This document shows, piece by piece, positions 1 to 29,683 of a stretch of 64,000 nucleotides of DNA. The notes beneath the pieces were generated by a model that did no database searches, was not told the DNA's origin, and was given only the letters and a program-made list of their open reading frames with translations. A program made the position numbers and the translations under genes. This DNA is from Haematococcus lacustris. Lineage: Eukaryota; Chlorophyta; Chlorophyceae; Chlamydomonadales; Haematococcaceae. Numbering within the stretch: the first letter of the stretch is position 1; every line of letters starts with the position of its first letter. The stretch is taken from the NCBI GenBank assembly GCA_030144725.1, contig JASKMD010000017.1, positions 5,127,278 through 5,191,277 on the forward strand. Reading direction: 5' to 3'.

Positions 1-20353
<20,353 letters not shown>

Positions 20354-21920
20354 GCTGAAATGCTGCAAATGTCATGAATGCGCCAGCCTCCACTGATGAG
20401 TATGGAGCGCTCCAGTAGCCCAGCTTGTAGCATGAGACTGCGAGTGCGGGTCATGTTTTTGCATCTGAGCGGGCTCCTTTTTCACATGTTTTTTTCCTTA
20501 GTGGGCTGTCTATTCGAGTGCGCACCGGGCTCACATCACAGCTAAAATATTGCTTTTCGTAGCGAGCTGGATGTACATCTCGTGCGCGCATTTTCGCCTG
20601 ACGCGCATGGGCCCAATGATAATGATGAATAAAACTAACCATGTCAACAGGTAACTGTCTCTATCGCTAATGCTGCATCAAACCCGGTATGTGGTAGGTG
20701 GTAGTAGCAACATTTTCAAATGCAGTGTGTTGCAGTATGTATGTATGTGAGCATGACCACCAACATGTCACATGTGCGCCACGCGTGTGCTCTTAGGATG
20801 GCCGTGCCGTATGCTGGCGCCGAGGGCGGCCTGCTTGGAGCCTACGGTCGCGTAAAGCAGCGTCACCAGAACAAGCATGCCAGCAATCCCAATCCGCACC
20901 GTTTACGCCAGAGCATAAGTCCGCATTGCACTGAGCCACCTGCAACAAAGCTTGTGGACAGGCAGCAGCTAGCTTCGATACTTCAAAAGCTTAATCACGG
21001 TGGGCCCCAAACTGCCCATACGTGCTCCATGCACTGCCCCATCTCCTGCTTGTATACAGGGCCAGCATTAATTACTCAGATATTAAAGTCACATGCTTTC
21101 AAGATTGGCTCACAGGTAACCCTCCTGACCCGGTGGAAGTATGGCAGATCATGATGCAGGTCAGAAAGCTCTAGTAGGCAGCAACTGCTGCACGGTTTGG
21201 CAAGGCTTTCAAGCTACACATCCTGTTGTTTACGGAGCAGTGTGATGTAGACAGCAATGGACAGATACGGCAAGACCAGGTTGGGCGAGCCGTTGCTCTG
21301 TACCAACGGCGGTGAGTCTCTGCCCAGCTGAGGGCCCCAGGAAAGTCTGGGGCACACAGCTCATCAATACAGGTGGCTGTGTGTTGCAGCAACAAGCGCA
21401 TGGTGACATGAGGCTGGCATGCCTGTTGAACCTTGCATTACATGGCCTGCCTGCAGACCCCGACAGCAGCCCTCCATGCACAATCACCCATTCACCCTAC
21501 CCATAACTGCAGGCATGGCCAGGCAGGCGGTGGTCAAGATGCAGCCTCGCCACCAGTTGATATTGGGTGCCAGTGCACTGTCAGCTGACCTGGCAGCTGA
21601 ATGGCAGCTGTGTAGGGGTGAGCCTACCTACCTGCCTGTGCCCTACCTGCCTGCCCTACCTGCCTGGTGAAGAGGACCAGCAAGGTGTCAAGATGGTGAA
21701 CGGCTTGCTGCCCAAGGCACAGGGCAGCTGTTGCACATGGCAGTGTAGTTCAGGCGGGGCACTAATGGCTTATCCCACAATGAGGCAGCATTTGACAAAG
21801 AACTTTGCCTTGGTCTTAGGGGCACATCCTGGGGGGTTGTAGCAGTTGTGTTCCAATGGAGGGAGATTACAATGGGGGGAGACTACCCACAGGCAAACAC
21901 CCTGCAGGGCGGTTCTTGCG
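20354..21920. other. Intergenic stretch without an assignable gene
   Basis: Only short open frames are present. One on the plus strand (20720-21154, 144 codons, ending FKIGSQVTLLTRWKYGRS) and one at 21419-21670 have no recognisable family. The part from about 21400 may be eroded Fanzor-element sequence, since recognisable Fanzor C-terminal coding sequence follows at 21925. No RNA gene was seen. Confidence 0.4.
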
Positions 21921-21924
21921 TAAG

Positions 21925-22250
21925 GAGGAGTGTTGGAATACCCCGAGCTGGGATACAAGCGGCTGCATGACCGGCCACCCAAGGCCCAGCAGCAGCAGCA
22001 GCCTGTGGCGCAGTAGTGTGTGTCCCCCTTTGAGCTGGTATCAGCTTACATCAGTGCATGTTTGTTATGCCAACTCTAGGCTATAGCCCTCGCGGTCAGG
22101 CAATAGTGTAGGTGGAAGGCGCCCATGCCAAGTGCATGGAAACATAACTCCACACGGACGAAACACCACCCCTAATGAGGGGACCTGATTCCGCCTTTGC
22201 GGGCTGACGCGGTGCTGACGTAGCTATAACACGGTGCTGACGGAGCCTGA
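21925..22250 (+). mobile_element. Fanzor-element 3' fragment (C-terminus plus 3' region)
   Basis: Encodes the family C-terminus EYPELGYKRLHDRPPKAQ followed by poly-Gln, PVAQ and a stop near 22014. Then comes the 3' region: GTCAGGCAATAGTGTAGGTG, hairpin CCATGC-loop-GCATGG (22123-22139), hairpin CCCCT-AATG-AGGGG (22170-22183) and the end block TTCCGCCTTTGCGGGCTGA. It lies downstream of the cysteine protease gene. Confidence 0.7.
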
Positions 22251-22762
22251 TTGAGGAGCCCAAGCAGACTGCCATGGGACGATGGTGGTGGTGGCCCTCC
22301 ACCACCTGGCCAGCTCAGCTCAGGCCAGGCGGCAGGTTAGGCCAGGCGGCAGGGTGGGTGGGGGCAGCTGCAACTAGGCCAGAGAGCAACTCCTGGTAGG
22401 ATAAACATCTTCTGCTGCTGTTGCTGCTGCTGCTGCTGGTAGGAGATTTCAGCCATGTACCATGAGTCATGTGAAGACATGCAATGGCATTAGTGCTGAC
22501 GACAGTGGTGATGGCAGGCGCAGTGGTGTGTGGCCAGGTGCGTGAGGTGTGCAGTACAGCAGTACAGTGGTAGCGGCACAGCGGTACAGTGTGATGTGTG
22601 GCCTGGTTTGGACCTGCAGCCCTGCTGTCGCCGCTGGGCTTGCCATTGAAAGAGGAAGAGGAAGAGGAAGAGGAAGAGGAAGAGGAAGAGGAAGAGGAAG
22701 AGGAAGAGGAAGAGGAAGAGGAAGAGGAAGAGGAAGAGGAAGAGGAAGAGGAAGAGGAAGAG

Positions 22763-22862
22763 TTCACCGGCGTGCATCAAGGGAGGAGCTACCGCCTGGG
22801 GCATGGCCTGCTCCCACAATCAAGCAAGAGAAGCGACGACCCTCCTACCGTCCCCCCCCCTT
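22763..22862 (-). repeat. Non-LTR retrotransposon 3' tail, copy 1
   Basis: The reverse complement closely matches the 3' end of the non-LTR element at about 42780-42870, with GGGAGCAGGCC, GGTAGCTCCTCCCTT and ATGCACGCCGGTGAAC shared in order. In both places the block is followed by a pyrimidine simple repeat: TTC in the long element and TTCCTC (GAGGAA on the plus strand) here. Hence the hexamer array is best read as the terminal tail of a severely 5'-truncated insertion. Confidence 0.6.
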
Positions 22863-22876
22863 AGTGGCTCTCTCAC

Positions 22877-22954
22877 CATTGCGTGGTTCAGGCGGTTGGT
22901 GCAGGTGCGGGGCCGGTACACGCCTCCGCGATAGCTCATGAACTGGTCGTCCAC
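22877..22954 (-). pseudogene. Duplicated copy of protease exon 8 (catalytic His exon)
   Basis: Same 26 codons as the working exon 8 (VDDQFMSYRGGVYRP...NHAM) with intact splice borders, but located downstream of the gene's stop codon. The next exon (9) survives here only as its first 12 bp (22294-22305), after which unrelated sequence follows. It is a relic of the segmental duplication. Confidence 0.75.
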
Positions 22955-23009
22955 CTGCGTGTCACAGACACACACCTCACACACATCCTGGCTGGTGGCA
23001 CATGGCACA

Positions 23010-23333
23010 TGGCCAGCTCTGCCAGCCAAGGGCAAGGAGTACCCTGAGCTGGGATACAAGCGGCTGCATGACTGGCCACCCAAGGCCCACCAGCAGCAGC
23101 AGCAGCCTGTGGCGCAGTAGTGGGTGTCCCTCTTTGAGCTGGTATCAGCTTATGATCAGTGCATGTTTGTCATGCCAACTCTAGGCTATAGCCCTCGCGG
23201 TCAGGCAATAGTGTAGGTGGAAGGCGCCCATGCCAAGTGCATGGAAACATAACTCCACACGGACGAAACACCACCCCTAATGAGGGGACCTGATTCCGCC
23301 TTTGCGGGCTGACGCGGTGCTGACGTAGCTATA
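23010..23333 (+). mobile_element. Fanzor-element 3' fragment in duplication copy 1
   Basis: Encodes PALPAKGKEYPELGYKRLHD, a short poly-Gln and a stop near 23118, then the 3' region with hairpin CCATGC/GCATGG at 23228-23244. It ends at the border of the duplicated block. Confidence 0.7.
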
Positions 23334-23946
23334 AGACGATTGCCTAGCATCATATGATGAACATACATGCACCGTTCGAGAATAAATTGACAAAGCTGGG
23401 AATTAGTTGCCAAACATGGCTGCAGTTATGTTTAAGAGCAATAGAGTTAAGTTCAAGTGCCTGTTGCTTTCCTCATCCTGCGGCCCTGCGCCCCCACATA
23501 TCCGCATAGAGCACGCCCCTGCCCCTCTGCACCTAACCCCTCCTACCATCTCTCCTATCATGTGTGCCATCCTGCACATCCTCTATCCGACTACTGGAGC
23601 AGCATGGATCCCACCCTCTCCAGACAGGCTCCATCCTTTGCCGTAGCAGCACGCTCGCTGCCACGAGGCCAGGCGGTTGGCCCCACCAGGTTGACCTCAG
23701 GAAGGTCTGCTGCCAGCTGGTCTGCGAACGCTGCGCCAAGCAATCAGGCCAGCATGGCACACAGACCGCGGGCCTGGTCCGCAACGCCCTGCCTGCGTGT
23801 TCAGCTCAAGCGAGCCCTGCCTTGCGTAGTGGAGGCGCAGCGTCACGGCCAGGCCAACGGGCCAGGCCACAGCCGCCCTCAGCCCCCTGTGTCAGCCTGC
23901 CCCTGCTGCCCTAGGCCCTGCTGCCAGGCACGTCCTGAGGCCACAG

Positions 23947-26900
23947 TCATGTCAGGGTGGCTGGGGTGGGGGAGGGTGGGGCGGCAGGGGGGAGTCGGAA
24001 GCGTCGGGGGGGAGAGGGGGGCGGTGGAGGGGGGGGCGGTGGGTCCAGACCCAGCTGGATAGGGGGGGGGGGCCAAGCGCCGGCTGCATCCATGGGGGGT
24101 GGGGGAGGAGGTGGAGGCGGCCTCTTCCTGGGGGCTGGGGGTGGACTGCGGGCAGTTTTAGGGGGTGGGGGCTGACGTGGAGGAGGGGGAGTGGAAAGTG
24201 CCGGGGCTGGAGGAGGGGAGGGTGGAGGGGGAGGGGGGGGTGGGGGGGAACTGGGAGGTGGTGGTGGTGCCAGGGGAGGGAGGGCAGGGGGTGGAGGGGG
24301 GGAGAGGGGCGGGGACAGCCCCAGGGGGGAAGGCGGTCGCTTTGCGGGTGGGGGCCGCTTGGCAGTAGCTGGTGGGGGTGGGGGTGGGGGTGGGGGGGGC
24401 CTGCTGCCCCCTGTGTTGTCCAGAGAGCGTGAGAAGTCGAGTCCGGGCAGCATGCCGCCCACCAGGTACATGCCACACGGCCCACTGGCAGTGCCTGGCA
24501 GCAGGTGGGCCATGCACAGCCGTGTCACTGACGGAGGGTAGGGTTAGGGGTTTGGGGTGAGGGGTTAGGGTTAGGCCAAACAGCTGTCAGCAGGCGCTTG
24601 CACACACTCGTCCCTGCTTGCTGGTAGCGGTCATCACTGCCATGCAGGCAGCAGCATTGCCACCATCATGTCACTGACCCAGCGCAGGGCTAGCTGCTGA
24701 CTGCTTGCAGTATGAAGCGGTTCAGATAAGCAGTGAGGGCAGGGGGGGTGGAGGTGGGTAAGCATGCAGGGCAGACGGTGTGGGGCAGCTGCCCAACTAA
24801 CCACAACATCCCAGCAACTGCCCAACTGCCCAGCTAACCGCAACATCCCAGCAACTGCCCAACTGCCCAGCTAACCGCAACATCCCAGCAACTGCCCAAC
24901 TGCCCAGCTAACCGCAACATCCCAGCAACTGCCCAACTGCCCAGCTAACCGCAACATCCCAGCAACTGCCCAACTGCCCAGCTAACCACAACATCCCAGC
25001 AACTGCCCAACTGCCCAACTAAGCGCAACATCCCAGCAACTGCCCAACTGCCCAGCTAACCACAACATCCCAGCAACTGCCCAACTGCCCAACTAAGCGC
25101 AACATCCCAGCAACTGCCCAACTGCCCAACTAAGCGCAACGTCCCAGCAACTGCCTCCCCCTGTTGCTGGTGCTGCCCTTCTACCCGCTGCCCTTCTACC
25201 TAACCCTCCCTAACCCTAACCCTAACCCTAACCCCAACAGCCCCCCCAGCCCCTGTGGCCCCACCCCCTGTGGGCCCCTCCCCCCTCACCTGTCATCTGC
25301 ACGCGTGCGTAACCGCCTTCACCCCAGAATGCCCCCCAGCTGTTGCGCAGGAGCCAGTAGCGGCCTGCAGTGGAGTAGCCCTCCACCACCTGGCCAGCTC
25401 AGCTCAGGCCAGGCGGCAGGTTAGGCCAGGCGGCAGGGTGGGTGGGGGCAGCTGCAACTAGGCCAGAGAGCAACTCCTGGTAGGATAAACATCTTCTGCT
25501 GCTGTTGCTGCTGCTGCTGCTGGTAGGAGATTTCAGCCATGTACCATGAGTCATGTGAAGACATGCAATGGCATTAGTGCTGACGACAGTGGTGATGGCA
25601 GGCGCAGTGGTGTGTGGCCAGGTGCGTGAGGTGTGCAGTACAGCAGTACAGTGGTAGCGGCACAGCGGTACAGTGTGATGTGTGGCCTGGTTTGGACCTG
25701 CAGCCCTGCTGTCGCCGCTGGGCTTGCCATTGAAAGAGGAAGAGGAAGAGGAAGAGGAAGAGGAAGAGGAAGAGGAAGAGGAAGAGGAAGAGGAAGAGGA
25801 AGAGGAAGAGGAAGAGGAAGAGGAAGAGGAAGAGGAAGAGGAAGAGGAAGAGGAAGAGGAAGAGGAAGAGGAAGAGGAAGAGGAAGAGGAAGAGGAAGAG
25901 GAAGAGGAAGAGGAAGAGGAAGAGGAAGAGGAAGAGGAAGAGGAAGAGGAAGAGGAAGAGGAAGAGGAAGAGTTCACCGGCGTGCATCAAGGGAGGAGCT
26001 ACCGCCTGGGGCATGGCCTGCTCCCACAATCAAGCAAGAGAAGCGACGACCCTCCTACCGTCCCCCCCCCTTAGTGGCTCTCTCACCATTGCGTGGTTCA
26101 GGCGGTTGGTGCAGGTGCGGGGCCGGTACACGCCTCCGCGATAGCTCATGAACTGGTCGTCCACCTGCGTGTCACAGACACACACCTCACACACATCCTG
26201 GCTGGTGGCACATGGCACATGGCCAGCTCTGCCAGCCAAGGGCAAGGAGTACCCTGAGCTGGGATACAAGCGGCTGCATGACTGGCCACCCAAGGCCCAC
26301 CAGCAGCAGCAGCAGCCTGTGGCGCAGTAGTGGGTGTCCCTCTTTGAGCTGGTATCAGCTTATGATCAGTGCATGTTTGTCATGCCAACTCTAGGCTATA
26401 GCCCTCGCGGTCAGGCAATAGTGTAGGTGGAAGGCGCCCATGCCAAGTGCATGGAAACATAACTCCACACGGACGAAACACCACCCCTAATGAGGGGACC
26501 TGATTCCGCCTTTGCGGGCTGACGCGGTGCTGACGTAGCTATAACACGGTGCTGACGGAGCCTGATTGAGGAGCCCAAGCAGACTGCCATGGGACGATGG
26601 TGGTGGTGGTGGTGGTGGTGGTGGTGGTGGTGGTGGTGGTGGTGGTGGTGGTGGTGATGCTGTGCTGAAGATGACCGCCCTGGTGCTCAAATACAGGCTG
26701 CTGCTTGCCGCCATGCAACTCTGCACTAGCGGTGGCAGTACATGGCGGAACAAGGGGGCGGCCATCTAGGGGGGGTCCATGCTCAGGGACCTTCAAGAAC
26801 TTCAGGAAGTGTAGCCCGCAATGGAAGTGAGGTATCAAGCGATGTGGGCCACCGGTGTGTGTCACCATGCAATGTGCGAGACCCCGCAGCACATTGACCC

Positions 26901-29683
26901 GCACCCTGGCCATGACTAGCCCTGGCATGATGTGACGCAGCCTGGCAGACCCAGCCCCCACGAACCTCAAAGTATACGACAGTGGGCTGGCGGGCCACAG
27001 CTTGCTGCAGCGCCACCTCGCTGTTGGGCTGGGTGGCCAGGCCCCCTGAGGCCAGCTGCACCACTTGGCCTGCCTGCGTGTTGCTGAGTATGGAGCGGCT
27101 GCACACGCCTGCACTGGCACACGGTGATCAAGGGGTGCAGTGAGGTGCGCAGTGGGAGGGCGGCAGTGGTTGACCCCCTGCAGCAGCCTACAGGAGCCCC
27201 TGCAGCAAAAGAAGCTGTGTGAGAAGGAGAAGGAGAATGTGGGAACAGTAGTGAAGGTGTAGTTGTACGGCAACACCTATACGGCATCACCTATCAAGCT
27301 CTCAGTCTGGCCTGAAGATGGCAGCCGTACTTAGTAATGATAGGCTGCTCTGTCAACTGCAAGCAAGCTATCGGTCCTTGAACATGCTGCTGTGGTGGGG
27401 TGGGGTGGGGTGGGGTGGCCATAGCCAAACCTAGGCAGTACACTATGGTGATGGTGTGACGGGTGTGGTGGTGGTGGTGGTGGTGGTGGTGGTGGTTGGG
27501 TGATGGTAGGGTGGGGTGGCTGGGAGTTACGATTGTGTAGCATGGTGTGAGGTTTGGGCGTGATGCCCGTGCGTTTCTTCAGCCCGCAGAGTAGTTATCG
27601 CATGATTGTTGAAGGGGGTGGAGGCTGTTGCTTGACAGCATGAGGTGGTGCGGTGGGTTGGCGGCTGTGTAGAGCGGAGCCAGTAAGGAGGACGGCAGTG
27701 GTGTGTCCTGCTGAGCTCAACCTGAGCTGCCACTGAAGCCCGCAGAGTAGGGGTATACGCTGTTTAGGGTCACGTTTTGGCGGGCTGCGTAATTGAACAC
27801 GTCGCTGCTGCTGCCTCCGTTGCAGCCCTGCAGCACAGCAGGTGGCTGAGTGGGCCTGAGTGCAGCAATCCTTAGCTGAGGCAAGCCCGGAGTGGAGCAG
27901 GTGCAGGCTTAGACCCCGAGCCCTGAGCCCTGAGCTCTGGGCGCAGAGCCTGATGCCCAGTGCCTTAGGCCAAGGGGCCTGAGCCTAAGGCCCAGAGCCT
28001 AGGCACATGCCAGGCCACAGCCAGGCTCTGCTCTGTGCGCCCCACAGCCTGCCCATCTGTCACACAACTTGTCTATCTGTCTGCTGCCCCAGCAAGGCTG
28101 GCTTGCCTGGAGCACAGGTGTGGTAGGCTTGTGAAATTAGGGGCGAGTCTGTTCTGCTGGCTCATGGCTTGGCAGCCAGCCTGGGAATGAGCGGGCTAGC
28201 ACATCAGCCACACACCGCCTAGCCCCATGATCTGCCCGATGCAAACACACTACACCATGTCGGCCAGTTGGCTGCTTGTGTCCAAGCACCTGTCATGCCT
28301 ACCCCATGCTGCCACCCCACTCACCATTCATGCCATTGCCCGCAGCTGGCCAACAGTCTAGTTGCAGACCTGAGCCAGCTGCATGCTGACCTGCCTAGCG
28401 GCTTGCACCCCACCACCAGCTGCCAGCTGTTACCTGGCTGGAGTATCCTGCAGCTGCATTCACGCAGCTGACGATCTGCTGCTCTGATAGGTGCAGGGGC
28501 GGGGGGCCGGCTGCAGTCCTGCCTGGCCGGGCGATCAGGTACGCACTCTCGAGAGCAGCCACAGCCGCAAAGGCCCAGCAGGAGCCGCAACTGCGGTTTG
28601 CATAGCAGAGCGACTCAGTCACCGGTCCTTTGGACACTGCACTGCAGCTTGATGCGTTGTAGGTCAGGCAACTCACCCCCCTTGGTTCTTCACCGCGCTG
28701 ACCTTGCCCTGTGCAAGCCAGTTGACCTCTGCCGGCAAAGCCTGCTGCAGCTGGCGTCCGGTGTGCAGACCCGCATCTCTGACGCCAGACCGCAGCTTGC
28801 GGCTGGTGGGCTGCGGGGTCGGTGTCCGCATGAGTATGAGGGCCTTGAAGGACAGGAAGTCCAGGTCAGCATACCTGCACCAGGGGAAGTCACAGAGCCG
28901 CAGCAACGATGAAAAGTGCATTGCAAGGCCATTCATTGCAAGGCCAGTTATGTTCTCATCTTTGCATGGCAGCATGGAATGTAATGATGCATAGGGTACA
29001 GGGGACTCCATCTGTTTAGGTCACGACATGGGTTCAGGCCCAGGCAGGGGAGTGGGTCACTCACTGGTTGCCTGCCAGCCAGTAAGGTATGGACGTGTTT
29101 GTGTTTGTAGCCCGCACTTTTTCCATGGTTTGGGCGAAGTTCAGCAGTGCTGCTTGTTCAGCATCGCTGCTGTAGTACTCTTTGCTGAAGTACCGCTTGA
29201 AATCGGCGAACCAGAGTCGAATGGTAGGGTCAATCTGCAAGCAATCAAGGTTGAACACCTGTCAAGCTGCCGCACTGCAGGAGCGTGGGTCATGTGTAAC
29301 TGGCTAATAATGTCATGCGTAACTGGCTAGTCACTTGCCAGGGGGTCAGGCAGAAGTGGGTGGTTCCCGCAAACCCAGTGACGTTACATTGGAGCATGCT
29401 GGCTTGTGGGGTCTGCCACATTTGTGACATACCTATGGGGTGTCAATGTTGCACCCACCGTGTTGGGGTTTGCATATTGAAGCATGCGGTCAAAGGTCTG
29501 CTTTGCCTGATCTTTGTTGTCACAATCCGGCAACAACCTGAAGAGGGGTGGGCCATGTTGGACCATGGCCTTCCAAAAGCAAGCAGATTACACCTCCCAC
29601 CAGTCTCTGGGTAAAGGCTGGGATGCGCAGCTGCAGATCAACAGACCCACGGCGATAAGGCGGGCGACCTGAACGGCGGGCAT
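23947..29683 (-). CDS. Secreted papain-family cysteine protease with proline-rich tail
   Basis: Ten exons join in phase: 29601-29683, 29459-29537, 29065-29234, 28677-28874, 28434-28590, 27722-27827, 26966-27108, 26087-26164, 25290-25389, 23947-24527; 565 codons including the stop. The start MPAVQVARLIAVGLLICSCA is a signal peptide, chosen because its frame alone fits the exon 2 phase. An I29-like propeptide follows (LWFADFKRYFSKEYYS, NTSIPYWLAGNQ-YADLDF). The mature enzyme begins LPAEVNWLAQGKVSAVKNQG; the exon 4/5 joint gives NQG-GCGSCWAF with catalytic Cys. GCNGG, catalytic His (RLNHAM) and catalytic Asn (LLRNSWGAFWGEGGY) come in order. The last exon adds PCGMYLVGGM and then about 150 residues dominated by proline, ending at TGA 23947. 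It is predicted to act in the vacuole or be secreted, perhaps bound to the Pro-rich cell wall (inference). Confidence 0.85.
24528..25289. repeat. 37-bp minisatellite between two telomere-like patches
   Basis: This is intron 9 of the protease gene. About ten units of 37 bp (CAGCTAACCGCAACATCCCA plus AGCAACTGCCC AACTGCC-like sequence) run from 24785 to 25155, with CAGCTAACC alternating with CAACTAAGC. On the left, at about 24540-24575, the plus strand reads GGTTAGGGTTAGG; on the right, at 25203-25236, it reads CCTAACCCTAACCCTAACCC. The two telomere-like patches are therefore inverted with respect to each other. Confidence 0.85.
25973..26072 (-). repeat. Non-LTR retrotransposon 3' tail, copy 2
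   Basis: Duplicate of the tail at 22763-22862, inside intron 8 of the protease gene and in the same orientation as that gene. It is followed, on the minus strand, by the expanded TTCCTC array. Confidence 0.6.
26220..26543 (+). mobile_element. Fanzor-element 3' fragment in duplication copy 2
   Basis: Same sequence as 23010-23333. It lies in intron 7 of the cysteine protease gene, opposite to the gene's direction. Confidence 0.7.
26597..26655 (+). repeat. (GGT)n microsatellite
   Basis: About twenty GGT units in intron 7 of the protease gene. A shorter (GGT)n lies at 27467-27495 in intron 6. Confidence 0.9.

Larger units (their letters stand above)
22294..23333. repeat. Segmental duplication, copy 1 (1040 bp)
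   Basis: Nearly identical to 25378-26543. The lengths differ by 126 bp, all of it in a GAGGAA hexamer array (22648-22762 here, 25732-25972 in copy 2), exactly 21 hexamers. It contains a second copy of protease exon 8 (22877-22954), the first 12 bp of exon 9 (up to 22305) and a Fanzor-element 3' fragment (23010-23333). It lies 3' of the protease stop codon, so the exons here are not part of the reconstructed reading frame. Confidence 0.9.
25378..26543. repeat. Segmental duplication, copy 2 (1166 bp)
   Basis: Copy located inside the working protease gene. It begins within exon 9 (25290-25389), spans intron 8 and exon 8 (26087-26164) and ends in intron 7. The sequence after its right end (CACGGTGCTGACGGAGCCTG...) matches 22237-22292, that is the sequence just before copy 1, so the arrangement looks like a tandem-type duplication with about 2 kb between copies. 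Confidence 0.85.

Noticed and set aside
24785..25155. Regular 37-bp repeats considered as a CRISPR array
   Set aside because: Units are contiguous with no unique spacers and the context is a eukaryotic intron.
24540..25236. TTAGGG-like patches considered as a chromosome end
   Set aside because: Only two or three units each, inside a gene with coding exons on both sides.
25399..26151. Long frames of poly-Ser, poly-Glu, FL and GR repeats (also at 22315-22941)
   Set aside because: Products of the GAGGAA hexamer array, not genes.
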